In this document: piece by piece, positions 37,178-47,407 of the stretch
Layout of the letters: every line of letters starts with the position of its first letter
Position numbering within the stretch: position 1 is the first letter of the stretch
From: Cryobacterium flavum
GTDB lineage: Bacteria > Actinomycetota > Actinomycetes > Actinomycetales > Microbacteriaceae
Assembly (NCBI RefSeq): GCF_900103805.1
Contig: NZ_FNIB01000004.1
Span: 248,001 to 312,000 of the forward strand
Reading direction: 5' to 3'
DNA: 64,000 nucleotides
Notes under the pieces: model-generated
The model's input: the letters and a program-made list of their open reading frames with translations, nothing else
Told to the model about the DNA's origin: nothing
Databases searched by the model: none
Program-made: the position numbers and the translations under genes

Positions 37178-38425
37178 ATGTCCGCCGCTTCAGCGCTTTC
37201 GAAGAGCGCTTCAAAAACTGTGCCCGAACCATCCACACCCGCTACAAGCGCGTCGACTCTTCCGGTCGGCCAGCACGGAATCAAAGAACACTCCGACGGA
37301 CGTTTCGGCTACGTGCCGGTGCAAACCCGTTCCGACCGTTTCAAAAGCGTCAACGTTGCCGACTTCCAGGCCGTCACCGGCCGCGAAGCCGTCTGGAAGC
37401 ACTCGCCCGTCGCCAAATTCACCGACCTCACCGCCGGCGATCTCGACGGCTCGCGTTACCTCATCGAGTTAACCCCGTCGGCCGCTATCTCGGTTGAGTG
37501 GGTGCCCAGAACGGATGCCCGCATCGGGACTGCCGGTCTGCCGGAAGAACGCGCCGCAGCCAACGCCTGGGGCGTCTTCGACGACGCCCTCGCCATCACG
37601 GTCAGCGGCGAGGAAGCCAAGGAGATCACGGTCACCCGATCGGCCCTCGGTAACACTGCCCGCGGCGCCCACACGATCATCGAGGCCAAGCCGTTCAGCC
37701 AGGCCACGGTCATCCTGGCGAACACGGGTGACGCCCGGCTCAGCGAAAACGTTGAGATCATCCTCGGCGAGTCCGCGAACCTCACGGTCGTTTCCCTGCA
37801 GGAATGGGACGACTCGGCGGTGCACCTGGCTAACCATTTCGCATCCATCGGTCGTGACGCGCGGCTCAAGCACGTCGTCGTCTCGCTCGGCGGCAGTATC
37901 GTGCGGGTCAACCCGTCGGTACGTCTCGCCGGACCCGGCTCGGACACGTTGCTCCTCGGCCTGTACTTCGCGGATGCCGGCCAGCACCTGGAACAGCAGG
38001 TGTACGTCTTCCACGACGCACCGAAGAGCCGCAGCCGGGTCAACTACAAGGGCGCGTTGCAGGGCCAGGACGCCCGCACAGTCTGGATCGGCGATGTGCT
38101 GATCGGCAACAAAGCTGCCGGCACCGACAGCTACGAGCAGAACCGCAACCTCGTACTCAGCGAGGGCACCCGCGCCGATTCCATCCCCAACCTGGAGATT
38201 GAAACCGGCGACATCGTCGGAGCCGGTCACGCCAGTGCCACCGGACGTTTCGACGACGAGCAGTTGTTCTACCTTCAGTCTCGCGGTATCACCGAGAAAG
38301 AAGCGCGGCGCCTGGTCGTGCGCGGATTCCTCACCGAGGTCGTGCAGCAGATTGGTTCCCCCGAACTTGAAGCTCGGTTGCAGCTCGCAATCGAAGCCGA
38401 ACTTATTGGAACGGACGACAAGTAA
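37178..38425 (+). CDS. sufD: Fe-S cluster assembly protein SufD
   Basis: 415 residues; SufD pairs with SufB and SufC in the scaffold complex. The SufBD core with L-V-L-S-E-G-T-R-A-D-S-I-P-N-L-E-I and D-I-V-G-A-G-H-A-S-A-T-G-R-F-D is diagnostic. It begins immediately after the sufB stop and ends 2 bases before the Rieske ferredoxin gene, so all are co-transcribed. Confidence 0.97.
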   Translation: MSAASALSKSASKTVPEPSTPATSASTLPVGQHGIKEHSDGRFGYVPVQTRSDRFKSVNVADFQAVTGREAVWKHSPVAKFTDLTAGDLDGSRYLIELTPSAAISVEWVPRTDARIGTAGLPEERAAANAWGVFDDALAITVSGEEAKEITVTRSALGNTARGAHTIIEAKPFSQATVILANTGDARLSENVEIILGESANLTVVSLQEWDDSAVHLANHFASIGRDARLKHVVVSLGGSIVRVNPSVRLAGPGSDTLLLGLYFADAGQHLEQQVYVFHDAPKSRSRVNYKGALQGQDARTVWIGDVLIGNKAAGTDSYEQNRNLVLSEGTRADSIPNLEIETGDIVGAGHASATGRFDDEQLFYLQSRGITEKEARRLVVRGFLTEVVQQIGSPELEARLQLAIEAELIGTDDK

Positions 38426-38427
38426 GC

Positions 38428-38754
38428 ATGGCCGCAACGAAGATCTGCGCTCTCGATGAGCTCGAAGTAAACCAGGCTGTCAAGGTCGAAATCGACGGGG
38501 TGGCTATCGCCCTCGTGCGTGACGCCGCCGGCGACGTGTTCGCCATCGGTGATACCTGCACGCACGGTGACATCTCCCTGTCCGAGGGATTCGTGGAAGG
38601 CCAGACGCTCGAATGCTGGGCCCACGGCTCGATGTTCTCCCTGACCACGGGCAAGCCGCTGTCCCTGCCGGCGTATGATCCGGTCCCGGTTTACAACGTT
38701 GAACTCATCGACGGGTTCGTCTTCGTCGATCCGTCCGTCACCGTCGCGGTATAG
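38428..38754 (+). CDS. Rieske [2Fe-2S] ferredoxin
   Basis: 108 residues of the bacterial Rieske ferredoxin type (often named non-heme iron oxygenase ferredoxin subunit). The cluster ligands are Cys44 and His46 (D-T-C-T-H-G) and Cys63 and His66 (E-C-W-A-H-G). No signal peptide, so it is cytosolic. Lodged between sufD and sufC in the suf operon; it may carry electrons for cluster assembly, which is inference from position. Confidence 0.94.
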   Translation: MAATKICALDELEVNQAVKVEIDGVAIALVRDAAGDVFAIGDTCTHGDISLSEGFVEGQTLECWAHGSMFSLTTGKPLSLPAYDPVPVYNVELIDGFVFVDPSVTVAV

Positions 38755-38814
38755 GCCTGCTCAGGCAGTACCGCCCCCACCAACTTAAAGAATTTAGAAA
38801 GGGATTAGACATTC

Positions 38815-39579
38815 ATGTCTGTTCTTGAAATCAAAGACCTGCACGTCAGCGTCGAGACCGACCAGGGCACCAAGCAGATTCTGCGCGGCGTCAACCTCAC
38901 CATCAACGAGGGCGAAATCCACGCCATCATGGGCCCGAACGGCTCCGGCAAGTCCACCCTCGCCTACACGATCGCCGGCCACCCCAAGTATCACGTCGAG
39001 AGCGGCTCCATCCTGCTCGACGGCGCCGAAGTACTCAAAATGACAGTGGATGCCCGCGCCCGTGCCGGTCTCTTCCTCGCCATGCAGTACCCGGTCGAGA
39101 TTCCCGGAGTGACCGTCACGAACTTCCTGCGTACGGCCAAGACGGCCATTGAGGGTGAAGCCCCACCGATCCGCACCTGGATCAAGGATGTTCGCCAGTC
39201 GATGACCAACTTGCGCATGGACAAGACCTTCGCCGAGCGCAACGTCAACGAGGGCTTCTCCGGTGGCGAGAAGAAGCGCAACGAGATTCTGCAGCTCGAA
39301 CTCCTCAAGCCCAAGTTCGCCGTGCTCGACGAGACCGACTCCGGACTCGACGTCGACGCACTCAAGATCGTCTCCGAGGGCGTCAACCGCGCCAAGGCCA
39401 ACACCGGCCTCGGACTTCTGCTCATCACGCACTACACGCGCATCCTGCGCTACATCCACCCCGACTTCGTGCACGTGTTCGTCAACGGACGCATCGCCGA
39501 ACAGGGCGGCTCCGAGCTCGCCGACCGCCTCGAGGACGAGGGCTACGATCGCTTTCTTGTCCCGTCGAACGTAGGCTAG
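38815..39579 (+). CDS. sufC: Fe-S cluster assembly ATPase SufC
   Basis: 254 residues, ABC-type ATPase of SufBCD. Walker A G-P-N-G-S-G-K-S-T near residue 39, signature F-S-G-G-E-K-K-R-N-E-I, and Walker B A-V-L-D-E-T-D-S-G-L-D, where the D-E-T-D form is the SufC hallmark. AAAGGGA ribosome binding site. Four bases separate its stop from the DUF59 gene. Confidence 0.97.
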   Translation: MSVLEIKDLHVSVETDQGTKQILRGVNLTINEGEIHAIMGPNGSGKSTLAYTIAGHPKYHVESGSILLDGAEVLKMTVDARARAGLFLAMQYPVEIPGVTVTNFLRTAKTAIEGEAPPIRTWIKDVRQSMTNLRMDKTFAERNVNEGFSGGEKKRNEILQLELLKPKFAVLDETDSGLDVDALKIVSEGVNRAKANTGLGLLLITHYTRILRYIHPDFVHVFVNGRIAEQGGSELADRLEDEGYDRFLVPSNVG

Positions 39580-39583
39580 TCCT

Positions 39584-39913
39584 ATGGCCTCAACACTCAG
39601 TCCGGCTCGCTTCGACGAAATCGAAGAGGCCCTCAAAGACGTCATGGACCCGGAACTCGGCATCAACGTCGTCGACCTCGGGCTCATTTACGACCTCGGC
39701 TGGGACGACGAGAACAACGCGCTCATCATCCACATGACCCTCACCTCGGCCGGCTGCCCGCTGACCGATGTGCTCGAGGAGCAGACGGCTGAGGCCCTCG
39801 ATGGTGTCGTCGACCAGTTCCGCATCAACTGGGTCTGGATGCCGCCGTGGGGTCCGGAGAAGATCACCGACGACGGTCGCGACATGATGCGAGCCCTCGG
39901 CTTCGCCATGTAG
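39584..39913 (+). CDS. DUF59 / SufT-like metal-sulfur cluster assembly factor
   Basis: 109 residues. MIP18-type fold with D-P-E-L-G-I-N-V-V-D-L-G-L-I-Y and the conserved Cys in T-S-A-G-C-P-L-T-D. Members help Fe-S cluster maturation or transfer. Last gene of the suf operon and followed by a strong terminator. The cysteine desulfurase SufS and the sulfur carrier SufU, usual in this operon, are not in the window. Confidence 0.93.
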   Translation: MASTLSPARFDEIEEALKDVMDPELGINVVDLGLIYDLGWDDENNALIIHMTLTSAGCPLTDVLEEQTAEALDGVVDQFRINWVWMPPWGPEKITDDGRDMMRALGFAM

Positions 39914-39928
39914 CACGTGTTCGTCCTG

Positions 39929-39966
39929 AAGGTCCCGCCAGCACACGCTGGCGGGGCCTTTGGTTT
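39929..39966 (+). terminator. Terminator of the suf operon
   Basis: A 14-pair stem (39929-39942 with 39947-39960), ACAC loop, then TTTGGTTTT. It also lies just past the stop of pnkp and may serve both convergent transcripts. Confidence 0.88.
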
Positions 39967-39970
39967 TGGT

Positions 39971-42526
39971 TTAGAGCCGGGGGTCGACCGGTTCTGATTC
40001 CATAGCAAGCACGCCAAAGACGGCTTGGTGCACCCGCCAGAGCTGCTCATCGGCGACAAAACGTTCGACCGCTTCGACGCCGAGTGCGTACTCGCGGAGC
40101 GCCATTGAGCGTTTGTGCCCGACATCCCGGTCGCGCAGGCGCGCCAGGTTGGTTGGATCGAGGTAATCAGGTCCGTAGATGATCCGCAGGTATTCGTCCC
40201 CGCGCACCTTGATGCCCGGCTGCGCGAGCGATCGCGTTCCGCGAACGAGGCCGGCGACCGGCTTCACCACCATGCCTTCACCACCGGCATTGGTCAGATC
40301 TTCCCACCAGGTCGTGGCCGCGGCCTCCGATTCAGCCGAGGTCAGGTCGACGTCGATGTGCCGGGTGCGACGGATGAACTCCTCGTCTGCGGCGGCGAGA
40401 CGGTCGGCGATGGCGAGGTGCCAGGAGTGATCCTGCCCCAGTTGGCTTGCTCCTTCTGAGGCGAGCAGCTGGAACGGGGCAAGCTGCACGCCGTCCACCC
40501 CAGACACCGGCTGGCTGTAACGCCGGTAGGAGTCTCGGTAGGCCTCGGCGTTAGACGCGCGGTGCTGCGTGCGGGCGAGCAGGTCGGTCACGTCGACACC
40601 CCGGTCGACGGCGGCCTGGAGAACCCGCGACGCGGCCGGCAGGGCGCTCGTTGCCGCGGCTGCGACGCTCGCGTACTGCTCTCGGATCATTGGCCCCGCT
40701 TTGAGCGACCAAGGAAGCAGCTCGGCATCGAAGAGCAACCAGGATGTCTTGAATTCCGACCACAGCCCGGCCGTCTCGGCGGCTCGGTCGAGACGCGAGA
40801 GAAAGTCGTCGGTCGTCGACTCGTCGAAGAACGGCCGGCCCGTGCGGGTGTGGACTGCTCCGCGCCACCCCTCGGGCGCGCCAAAACGGGTGGCGTCTCG
40901 GGTCAGCAGCACGACCGCGCGGGAGCCCATGTGCTTCTCCTCGCAGATCAGACGATCGAGGCCCTCACGGCGGTAAGCCGCGAACGCCTCGGCCGGGTGC
41001 TCCAGGATGCCGTCGCGATCCGACACGTGCGGCGGGCTCATGGTCGGGGGCAGGTAGACGAGGCGCCGGGGGTCGGTGGCGAACCGGCTCATGACCTCGA
41101 GCGCCCCGGCAGCATTATCCTCACGGATTCCGACCTTGCCGAAAACCCGAGTCTCGACGATCTGCTTGCCGAGCACGTCATCTATTCTGAGGAGCCCAGG
41201 ATCACGTGTCACGGCTCCTGCGGCCACTCCGCCGCTGGATTCGCGAGCGCCCATGGGCGCGACCGGCTCATACCAGACGCTTTCGGCCGGTACGTCCACT
41301 ATTTCCTTCTCGGGATAGCGGAGGGCGCTGAGCTTTCCACCGAACACGCAGCCAGTGTCGAGGCACATAGTGCCGTTGACCCACTCCGCTTCGAGGGTGG
41401 GGACGTGGCCGTAAAGCACGGTGGCTTTTCCGCGGTAATCCTCGGCCCAGGGCAGCCGTACCGGCAAGCCATAGTCGTCGGTCTCGCCCGTCGTGTCGCC
41501 AAACAACGAGAATGCTCGCACGCGGCTCGAGGCTCGTCCGTGGTATTTCTCGATCAGACCGGCGTGCGCGACGACTAGACGGCCCTCGTCCAAGACGAGG
41601 TGCGACACCAGATCGCGGCAGAAGTGCAAAACCTCATGGCGAAACTCCTCGGTCTCGCTCGACAGCTGTGCCAGTGTCTCGGCGAGGCCGTGGCTCGTCT
41701 GCACCTTCTTTCCGTCTAGCGCGCGCACGAGCTTCGCCTCGTGGTTGCCCGGCACGGCCAGGGCGTGGCCGGCCGCGACCATGCCCATGGCGAGTCGCAG
41801 TACTCCGGGGGTATCGGGGCCGCGGTCGATGAGGTCGCCCAGGAAGATCGCGCGGCGCCCTTGAGGGTGCACGGCGTCAATGGGGCGATCCTCGTCATCG
41901 CGCATGAGCTCGTAGCCGAGCTTGCCCAATAGCGCCTCGAGCTCACTGCGGCAGCCGTGCACGTCGCCAATGGCGTCGAACGGGCCGCTTTCGTCGGAAC
42001 GGTCGTTGAGAAGGGGTTCCCGAACGAACTCCGCGGCCGCGATTTCGTCCAGCCCGGATAGCATGTGGACCCGCCGGAAGCCCTCCTTGCCGAGCTGTTT
42101 AAGGGAACGTCGAAGCTGATCGTGCTGACGCTTGATGACGGATGCCCCGAACGTGCGGTCGGCGCGCGCGGCGTTGCGCTCGACGCAGACGCTCTGCGGC
42201 ACGTCGAGCACGACGGCGACCGGTAGGACGTCGTGTGCTCGCGCGAGCGCTACGAGTGAGCGGCGAGCATCCGCTTGCACGTTGGTGGCGTCGATAACGG
42301 TCAGGAGCCCAGCGTCGAGGCGTTTTCCCGCGACGAACCGGAGCGCCTCGAACGCTGCGGACGTCGCAACCTGGTCGTTTTCGTCGTTGGAGACGAGCCC
42401 GCGGAAGAAGTCGCTCGATAGTGTCTCGAACTGTCCGAAGTGGGTGGCGGCGAAGGTCGACTTTCCGGAGCCGGAGGCACCGACGAGCACCACGAGCGAC
42501 AGGTTGGGAAGAGGTAGGCGTGTCAT
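39971..42526 (-). CDS. pnkp: Polynucleotide kinase-phosphatase-ligase Pnkp (RNA repair)
   Basis: 851 residues. Three modules of bacterial Pnkp: 5'-OH kinase with P-loop G-A-S-G-S-G-K-S-T (16-24); binuclear metallophosphoesterase removing 2',3'-cyclic phosphate and 3'-phosphate, with G-D-V-H (187-190), G-D-L-I-D-R-G (230-236), G-N-H (260-262), H-A-G (321-323) and G-H-V-P (373-376); and a C-terminal adenylyltransferase (ligase-type) with nucleophile Lys531 in E-E-K-H-M-G-S-R. Length and order agree with Clostridium thermocellum Pnkp (about 870 residues). The ATG overlaps the hen1 stop by 4 bases, the usual pairing of a system that heals, methylates and seals cleaved RNA such as tRNA cut by ribotoxins. 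All key motifs look intact. Confidence 0.95.
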   Translation of the reverse strand: MTRLPLPNLSLVVLVGASGSGKSTFAATHFGQFETLSSDFFRGLVSNDENDQVATSAAFEALRFVAGKRLDAGLLTVIDATNVQADARRSLVALARAHDVLPVAVVLDVPQSVCVERNAARADRTFGASVIKRQHDQLRRSLKQLGKEGFRRVHMLSGLDEIAAAEFVREPLLNDRSDESGPFDAIGDVHGCRSELEALLGKLGYELMRDDEDRPIDAVHPQGRRAIFLGDLIDRGPDTPGVLRLAMGMVAAGHALAVPGNHEAKLVRALDGKKVQTSHGLAETLAQLSSETEEFRHEVLHFCRDLVSHLVLDEGRLVVAHAGLIEKYHGRASSRVRAFSLFGDTTGETDDYGLPVRLPWAEDYRGKATVLYGHVPTLEAEWVNGTMCLDTGCVFGGKLSALRYPEKEIVDVPAESVWYEPVAPMGARESSGGVAAGAVTRDPGLLRIDDVLGKQIVETRVFGKVGIREDNAAGALEVMSRFATDPRRLVYLPPTMSPPHVSDRDGILEHPAEAFAAYRREGLDRLICEEKHMGSRAVVLLTRDATRFGAPEGWRGAVHTRTGRPFFDESTTDDFLSRLDRAAETAGLWSEFKTSWLLFDAELLPWSLKAGPMIREQYASVAAAATSALPAASRVLQAAVDRGVDVTDLLARTQHRASNAEAYRDSYRRYSQPVSGVDGVQLAPFQLLASEGASQLGQDHSWHLAIADRLAAADEEFIRRTRHIDVDLTSAESEAAATTWWEDLTNAGGEGMVVKPVAGLVRGTRSLAQPGIKVRGDEYLRIIYGPDYLDPTNLARLRDRDVGHKRSMALREYALGVEAVERFVADEQLWRVHQAVFGVLAMESEPVDPRL

Positions 42527-43944
42527 AGGTTGGTGGCCTTGCGGAACAGGGCGAGCTGGGTCGGGGAGCCGAGTTCGACGTCGACGTCGCCGACCGTGCG
42601 GTACTCGACCGAGTAGCCGCGGCGAGCCGCGACTTCAGCCGCCCAGGCAGCGAATTCGGCCCTGGACCACTCGAATCGGTGATCGCGGTGCCGGAACGAG
42701 CCGGCGGGCAAGGACTCATACCGGGCATTGAAGTCGGCGTTCGGCGTTGTCACGATAACCGCGCCGGGAGCGGCTGCTCCGAACACGGCCGACTCGAGCG
42801 CCGGGAGCCGCTCCAGGTCGAGGTGCTCGATCACCTCCATCAGCACGATCGCGTCGAGGCCGGCGATGCGGTCGTCCTGGTACGTCACCGACGACTGCGC
42901 GAGGTGCACCCTCTCGTGCTGTCTATCACTGGCCTCACGCAAGTTGAGCGTTCGCGCAGCCTTGACCAGAACGCTCGCCGAGACATCGCAGCCGATGATC
43001 GTCGTGAACGCAGCTTCCGCGCTCAGGCGCTTCAGCAGCGTGCCTTCGCCGCATCCGACATCGGCTACCGTGTGCGCTCCGACGTCGTGCAGGGCCGTGA
43101 GCACGGCCTCGGCGCGCTGCTGGGCCAGCGGTGCCGAGCCGGACTGCTCGCTCGGCTCTGCCAGCTCGGGCGCAGGCAAGTCGTCTAGGTCGTTCAACCG
43201 GGTGTCCGCGGAAAGCCGTGCTGTGGCCTCGTTGACCATCGACGGCTGATGCGCCAGGTAGCGGCGCGTGATGAGTTCGCGCTCGGGGTGGTGAGGCAGC
43301 CAGCCAACGCCTGCGCGCAGGAGCTTGCCGATTTCGTCGTCCGACACCCAATAGTGCTTGGCGTCGTCGAGCACGGGCAGCAGCACATAAAGGTGCCGGA
43401 GCGCGTCGCTGAGCCGGACCTCACCGCGCAGCACGAGGTCAACGTAGACGGAATCGCCCCACTCCGGGAACGCCGGGTCCAGCGGGATCGGCGTCTCAGT
43501 GACGGACCAGCCGAGCGGTTCGAACAGTCGCGTGACGAGGCCGGCGGTGTCGCGGCCCCTGGCCGGCACGGCCGCCACGGTGATCTCGAGGGGTAGCGCG
43601 GATGCTGCGAGCTCGGGAAACGACTCGCTCGTCCCGTTCATGGCCGTGCGGAAGACCTGGCCCAGCGCGACGGCGACCATGGAGGAGGACGCATATGGAC
43701 GGTCGTTCACGTAACGGGCGAGTGTGGCCGCGTCGCTTCCCCGGAAGCGCTTGTCGCGCACCAGACCGATGGGGTCGACTTCGAGGATCAGCGCTACCGT
43801 GCAACGTTCATCGGACACCTCAGGGTAGAAAACGTGCGCTGTTCCGACACTCAGCGGAAATGCCTGCGCTCGATCCGGGTGCTTGCGAAGCAGGTGGCTC
43901 AGATTGGATGCGGCGGGCGCGGTCGAGGTGACGGTGACGAGCAC
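42523..43944 (-). CDS. hen1: 3'-terminal RNA ribose 2'-O-methyltransferase Hen1
   Basis: 473 residues, GTG start with GAAGGAAGG 6-14 bases upstream. The N-terminal half is the bacterial Hen1 domain that contacts Pnkp and activates its ligase; the C-terminal half is an AdoMet methyltransferase with D-V-G-C-G-E-G-T (295-302) and the Mn-binding set Glu370, Glu373, His374 (M-E-V-I-E-H) and His422 (H-R-D-H-R-F-E-W). It 2'-O-methylates the 3' end of a cleaved RNA before sealing, which protects the repaired junction from being cut again. Coupled to pnkp by an ATGA overlap. Confidence 0.95.
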   Translation of the reverse strand: MLVTVTSTAPAASNLSHLLRKHPDRAQAFPLSVGTAHVFYPEVSDERCTVALILEVDPIGLVRDKRFRGSDAATLARYVNDRPYASSSMVAVALGQVFRTAMNGTSESFPELAASALPLEITVAAVPARGRDTAGLVTRLFEPLGWSVTETPIPLDPAFPEWGDSVYVDLVLRGEVRLSDALRHLYVLLPVLDDAKHYWVSDDEIGKLLRAGVGWLPHHPERELITRRYLAHQPSMVNEATARLSADTRLNDLDDLPAPELAEPSEQSGSAPLAQQRAEAVLTALHDVGAHTVADVGCGEGTLLKRLSAEAAFTTIIGCDVSASVLVKAARTLNLREASDRQHERVHLAQSSVTYQDDRIAGLDAIVLMEVIEHLDLERLPALESAVFGAAAPGAVIVTTPNADFNARYESLPAGSFRHRDHRFEWSRAEFAAWAAEVAARRGYSVEYRTVGDVDVELGSPTQLALFRKATNL

Positions 43945-44006
43945 GGGGTCCTTCCTTCAGGCAACGGTAGCCGCCAGTCTATTGATGCCTGTTGCGGCTG
44001 CGTCTC

Positions 44007-44156
44007 ATGCACCCGTGGCTTGGCGCTGATCACAGCGAGGTCGTCGAGGACCGCGGGCTGGCCCTCGGTCTCAGCATTTCGGCACACGTGCTCGCCGCCA
44101 TCGGTGCTGGACTGGGCGCGTTCGCGGCCTTCGGTCGCAAGATCACGCGCCCCTGA
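44007..44156 (+). other. Short open frame with one membrane helix, probable fragment
   Basis: 49 codons from ATG 44007 (frame open from 43986). Residues about 16-40 (L-A-L-G-L-S-I-S-A-H-V-L-A-A-I-G-A-G-L-G-A-F) could form a membrane helix, ending in R-K-I-T-R-P. No ribosome binding site. It overlaps the point where the DUF222/HNH similarity breaks off, so it looks like the tail of a lost membrane-protein gene. Confidence 0.25.
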
Positions 44157-44992
44157 GCATGGCCACCCGGGCCGCTGAATTGTTTGTCGATGGTGTGGTC
44201 GAGGTCGCTGTGCCCGGCGGAGCGGTTGCAGCCGGGGAACCGGCAGGTTCCATCGCGCAGTCGCAGGTACTTCTTCAAGCTGGCCGGCACGCGGAAGGGG
44301 TCTTGGCTGACGTCGAACACGATTCCGGTGTGCGGGTGGGTGAGGATGCGCAGGAAACTCGTCGCCGTGCCAGCCAGGCGGCGGGCGGTCTCCGGGTCGA
44401 TCGGCCCGTACCCTTCAAGCTCGGCGGGTTCTTCGCTTTTGCCCATGAGGGTGAGCACCGGCACGGTGATGTTGACGTTGGCGGTGAGTCCGGCGCCGAG
44501 GCCGCTGCCGGTGACGCCCTGCTGGAGCAGGTCGACGGCGACGTCGGCGCGCAGCTGGCTGAGGGTGCGCTCTTCGCCCGGGCACTGCAGGCTGAGGGCG
44601 GCGTCGGTGACGCGGGTGTAGATGCCCTGCAGGTCATCACCCGCACCGCGCAGCCAGAGGGTGGCCATGCCGTCCTTGTCGGGGAAGAACAGCACCTTGC
44701 GGTCGGAGAGGCACTTGGCACGGCGCACGGTGATGCTGTCGGGGTGGAACCGTTCCCGCACTTTGCGGGCCTTGCCCTCGAACTGCGTGGGAGTGAGGCG
44801 TTTGGCGTGCGGCAGCAGCACCGCCTCCAGCGCGTCGCGGGCGGGCCGCGGCACGGAACCGAGCTGGTCGAGCAGCCGGCGGGCGTGGCGGAGGGAGATG
44901 TCCCCAGTGCGGAGCGCGGTAAGAGTATCGGGCCGCTCCACCATACGACGAATTCCCAACACAGTATCCCTACTGGCAGCTGGATCTAGTGA
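44030..44992 (-). pseudogene. Truncated DUF222/HNH endonuclease-family gene
   Basis: The frame (open from 44992; possible GTG 44962) encodes the middle of a DUF222 protein (I-S-L-R-H-A-R) and the start of its HNH domain, C-R-F-P-G-C-N-R-S-A ... D-L-D-H-T. Family members are usually 400-550 residues; about 90 N-terminal residues are absent, and after D-L-D-H-T (near 44180) the expected N-L ... L-C ... H-H half of HNH is replaced by Ala/Pro/Arg-rich sequence with no similarity. It is therefore truncated at both ends. Such genes are multicopy in actinobacteria and often decay. It separates hen1-pnkp from tetR. Confidence 0.8.
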
Positions 44993-45010
44993 CTAGAACG
45001 GTATGCTAGT
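44992..45010 (+). promoter_or_regulatory. tetR promoter/operator, leaderless start
   Basis: TATGCT (45002-45007) ends 6 bases before the ATG at 45014. It is overlapped by the inverted repeat ACTAG-N9-CTAGT (44992-44996, 45006-45010), a candidate autoregulatory site. Confidence 0.4.
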
Positions 45011-45013
45011 TGT

Positions 45014-45643
45014 ATGAATACAGGGGAAAACGGAGCGATACGGCGGCGCGCGGCCCATGCGGCCAGTACGCGGGCGGAGATCGTCATGGCGGCCGGGCGC
45101 CTCATGCTCGAGCGCGGCTATGTCGGTACGTCTGTGGCGGCGATTGCGGGGGAGGCTGGCGTGGTCGTGCAGACGATCTACAACTCGGTGGGGTCCAAGG
45201 CCGAACTGCTGGCCGCGGTTCTCGACCGGGTCGCCGCTGAGCCGGGGGCGCCGGCGCTGCTGTCGGGAGCGACCCGGGAACGCATGGCCGAAGCGCGTAC
45301 CGCGACCGAGGTCATCCGTATTCTGGCGCGGTCGAGCGCACTCGTGAATGAGCGCACCTCGGGCATTCTGCGCATCGTCAGCGAAGCTGCCGTGGTCGAT
45401 CCGGATGTGGGGGAATTCGAGCAGAAGCGCGATGCTGCACGGCTGCACGGCTTCGGCGAGGTGGCGGCAGCACTGCGCGAGAAGCGCGGCCTGCGAGGAG
45501 GGCTGAGCGATCACGAAGCCGCGGCGACGATGTGGGCGCTGGCCCATCCGCACACTTATCGCTCGCTCGTTCTGTCGCTCGGCTGGTCGACCGAGGCCTA
45601 CCTGAACTGGCTGGAAAAATCGCTCCTGGCTGCCCTGCTGTAG
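45014..45643 (+). CDS. TetR family transcriptional regulator
   Basis: 209 residues. The N-terminal helix-turn-helix is typical: S-T-R-A-E-I-V-M-A-A-G-R-L-M-L-E-R-G-Y followed by T-S-V-A-A-I-A-G-E-A-G-V and Y-N-S-V-G-S-K-A-E-L-L. The ligand domain is not assignable. A leaderless transcript is predicted. The nearest candidate target is the ABC-F gene 108 bases downstream or its own gene; linkage to the RNA-repair genes is not supported by the arrangement. Confidence 0.93.
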   Translation: MNTGENGAIRRRAAHAASTRAEIVMAAGRLMLERGYVGTSVAAIAGEAGVVVQTIYNSVGSKAELLAAVLDRVAAEPGAPALLSGATRERMAEARTATEVIRILARSSALVNERTSGILRIVSEAAVVDPDVGEFEQKRDAARLHGFGEVAAALREKRGLRGGLSDHEAAATMWALAHPHTYRSLVLSLGWSTEAYLNWLEKSLLAALL

Positions 45644-45676
45644 GCGCCCGTGTGCCGAGCACAGCCTGAAGGCAAA

Positions 45677-45711
45677 TATACTAGTGAGTTGGACCGCTTC
45701 GGCCAACTCAC
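45677..45711 (+). promoter_or_regulatory. ABC-F gene promoter with hairpin over the start site
   Basis: TATACT (45677-45682) is followed by a perfect inverted repeat GTGAGTTGG / CCAACTCAC (45684-45692 and 45703-45711) with CCG/CGG pairing inside. The predicted transcription start falls inside the repeat, so it may be an operator or a 5'-end stabilising hairpin. Confidence 0.45.
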
Positions 45712-45750
45712 ACTTCACACCCGTACAAACACTTCGAATGGACTATTGCT

Positions 45751-47349
<1,599 letters not shown>

Positions 47350-47407
47350 CCACCCACACTGATTCGGCATGGGTGGTGCCGGTTCGCCTGAAGAAAAGGA
47401 CCCGTGC

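Noticed and set aside
39971-43944. Treating the Pnkp-Hen1 pair as a new system
   Set aside because: Domain order and motifs match the described bacterial RNA repair complex; kept as a notable but known system.
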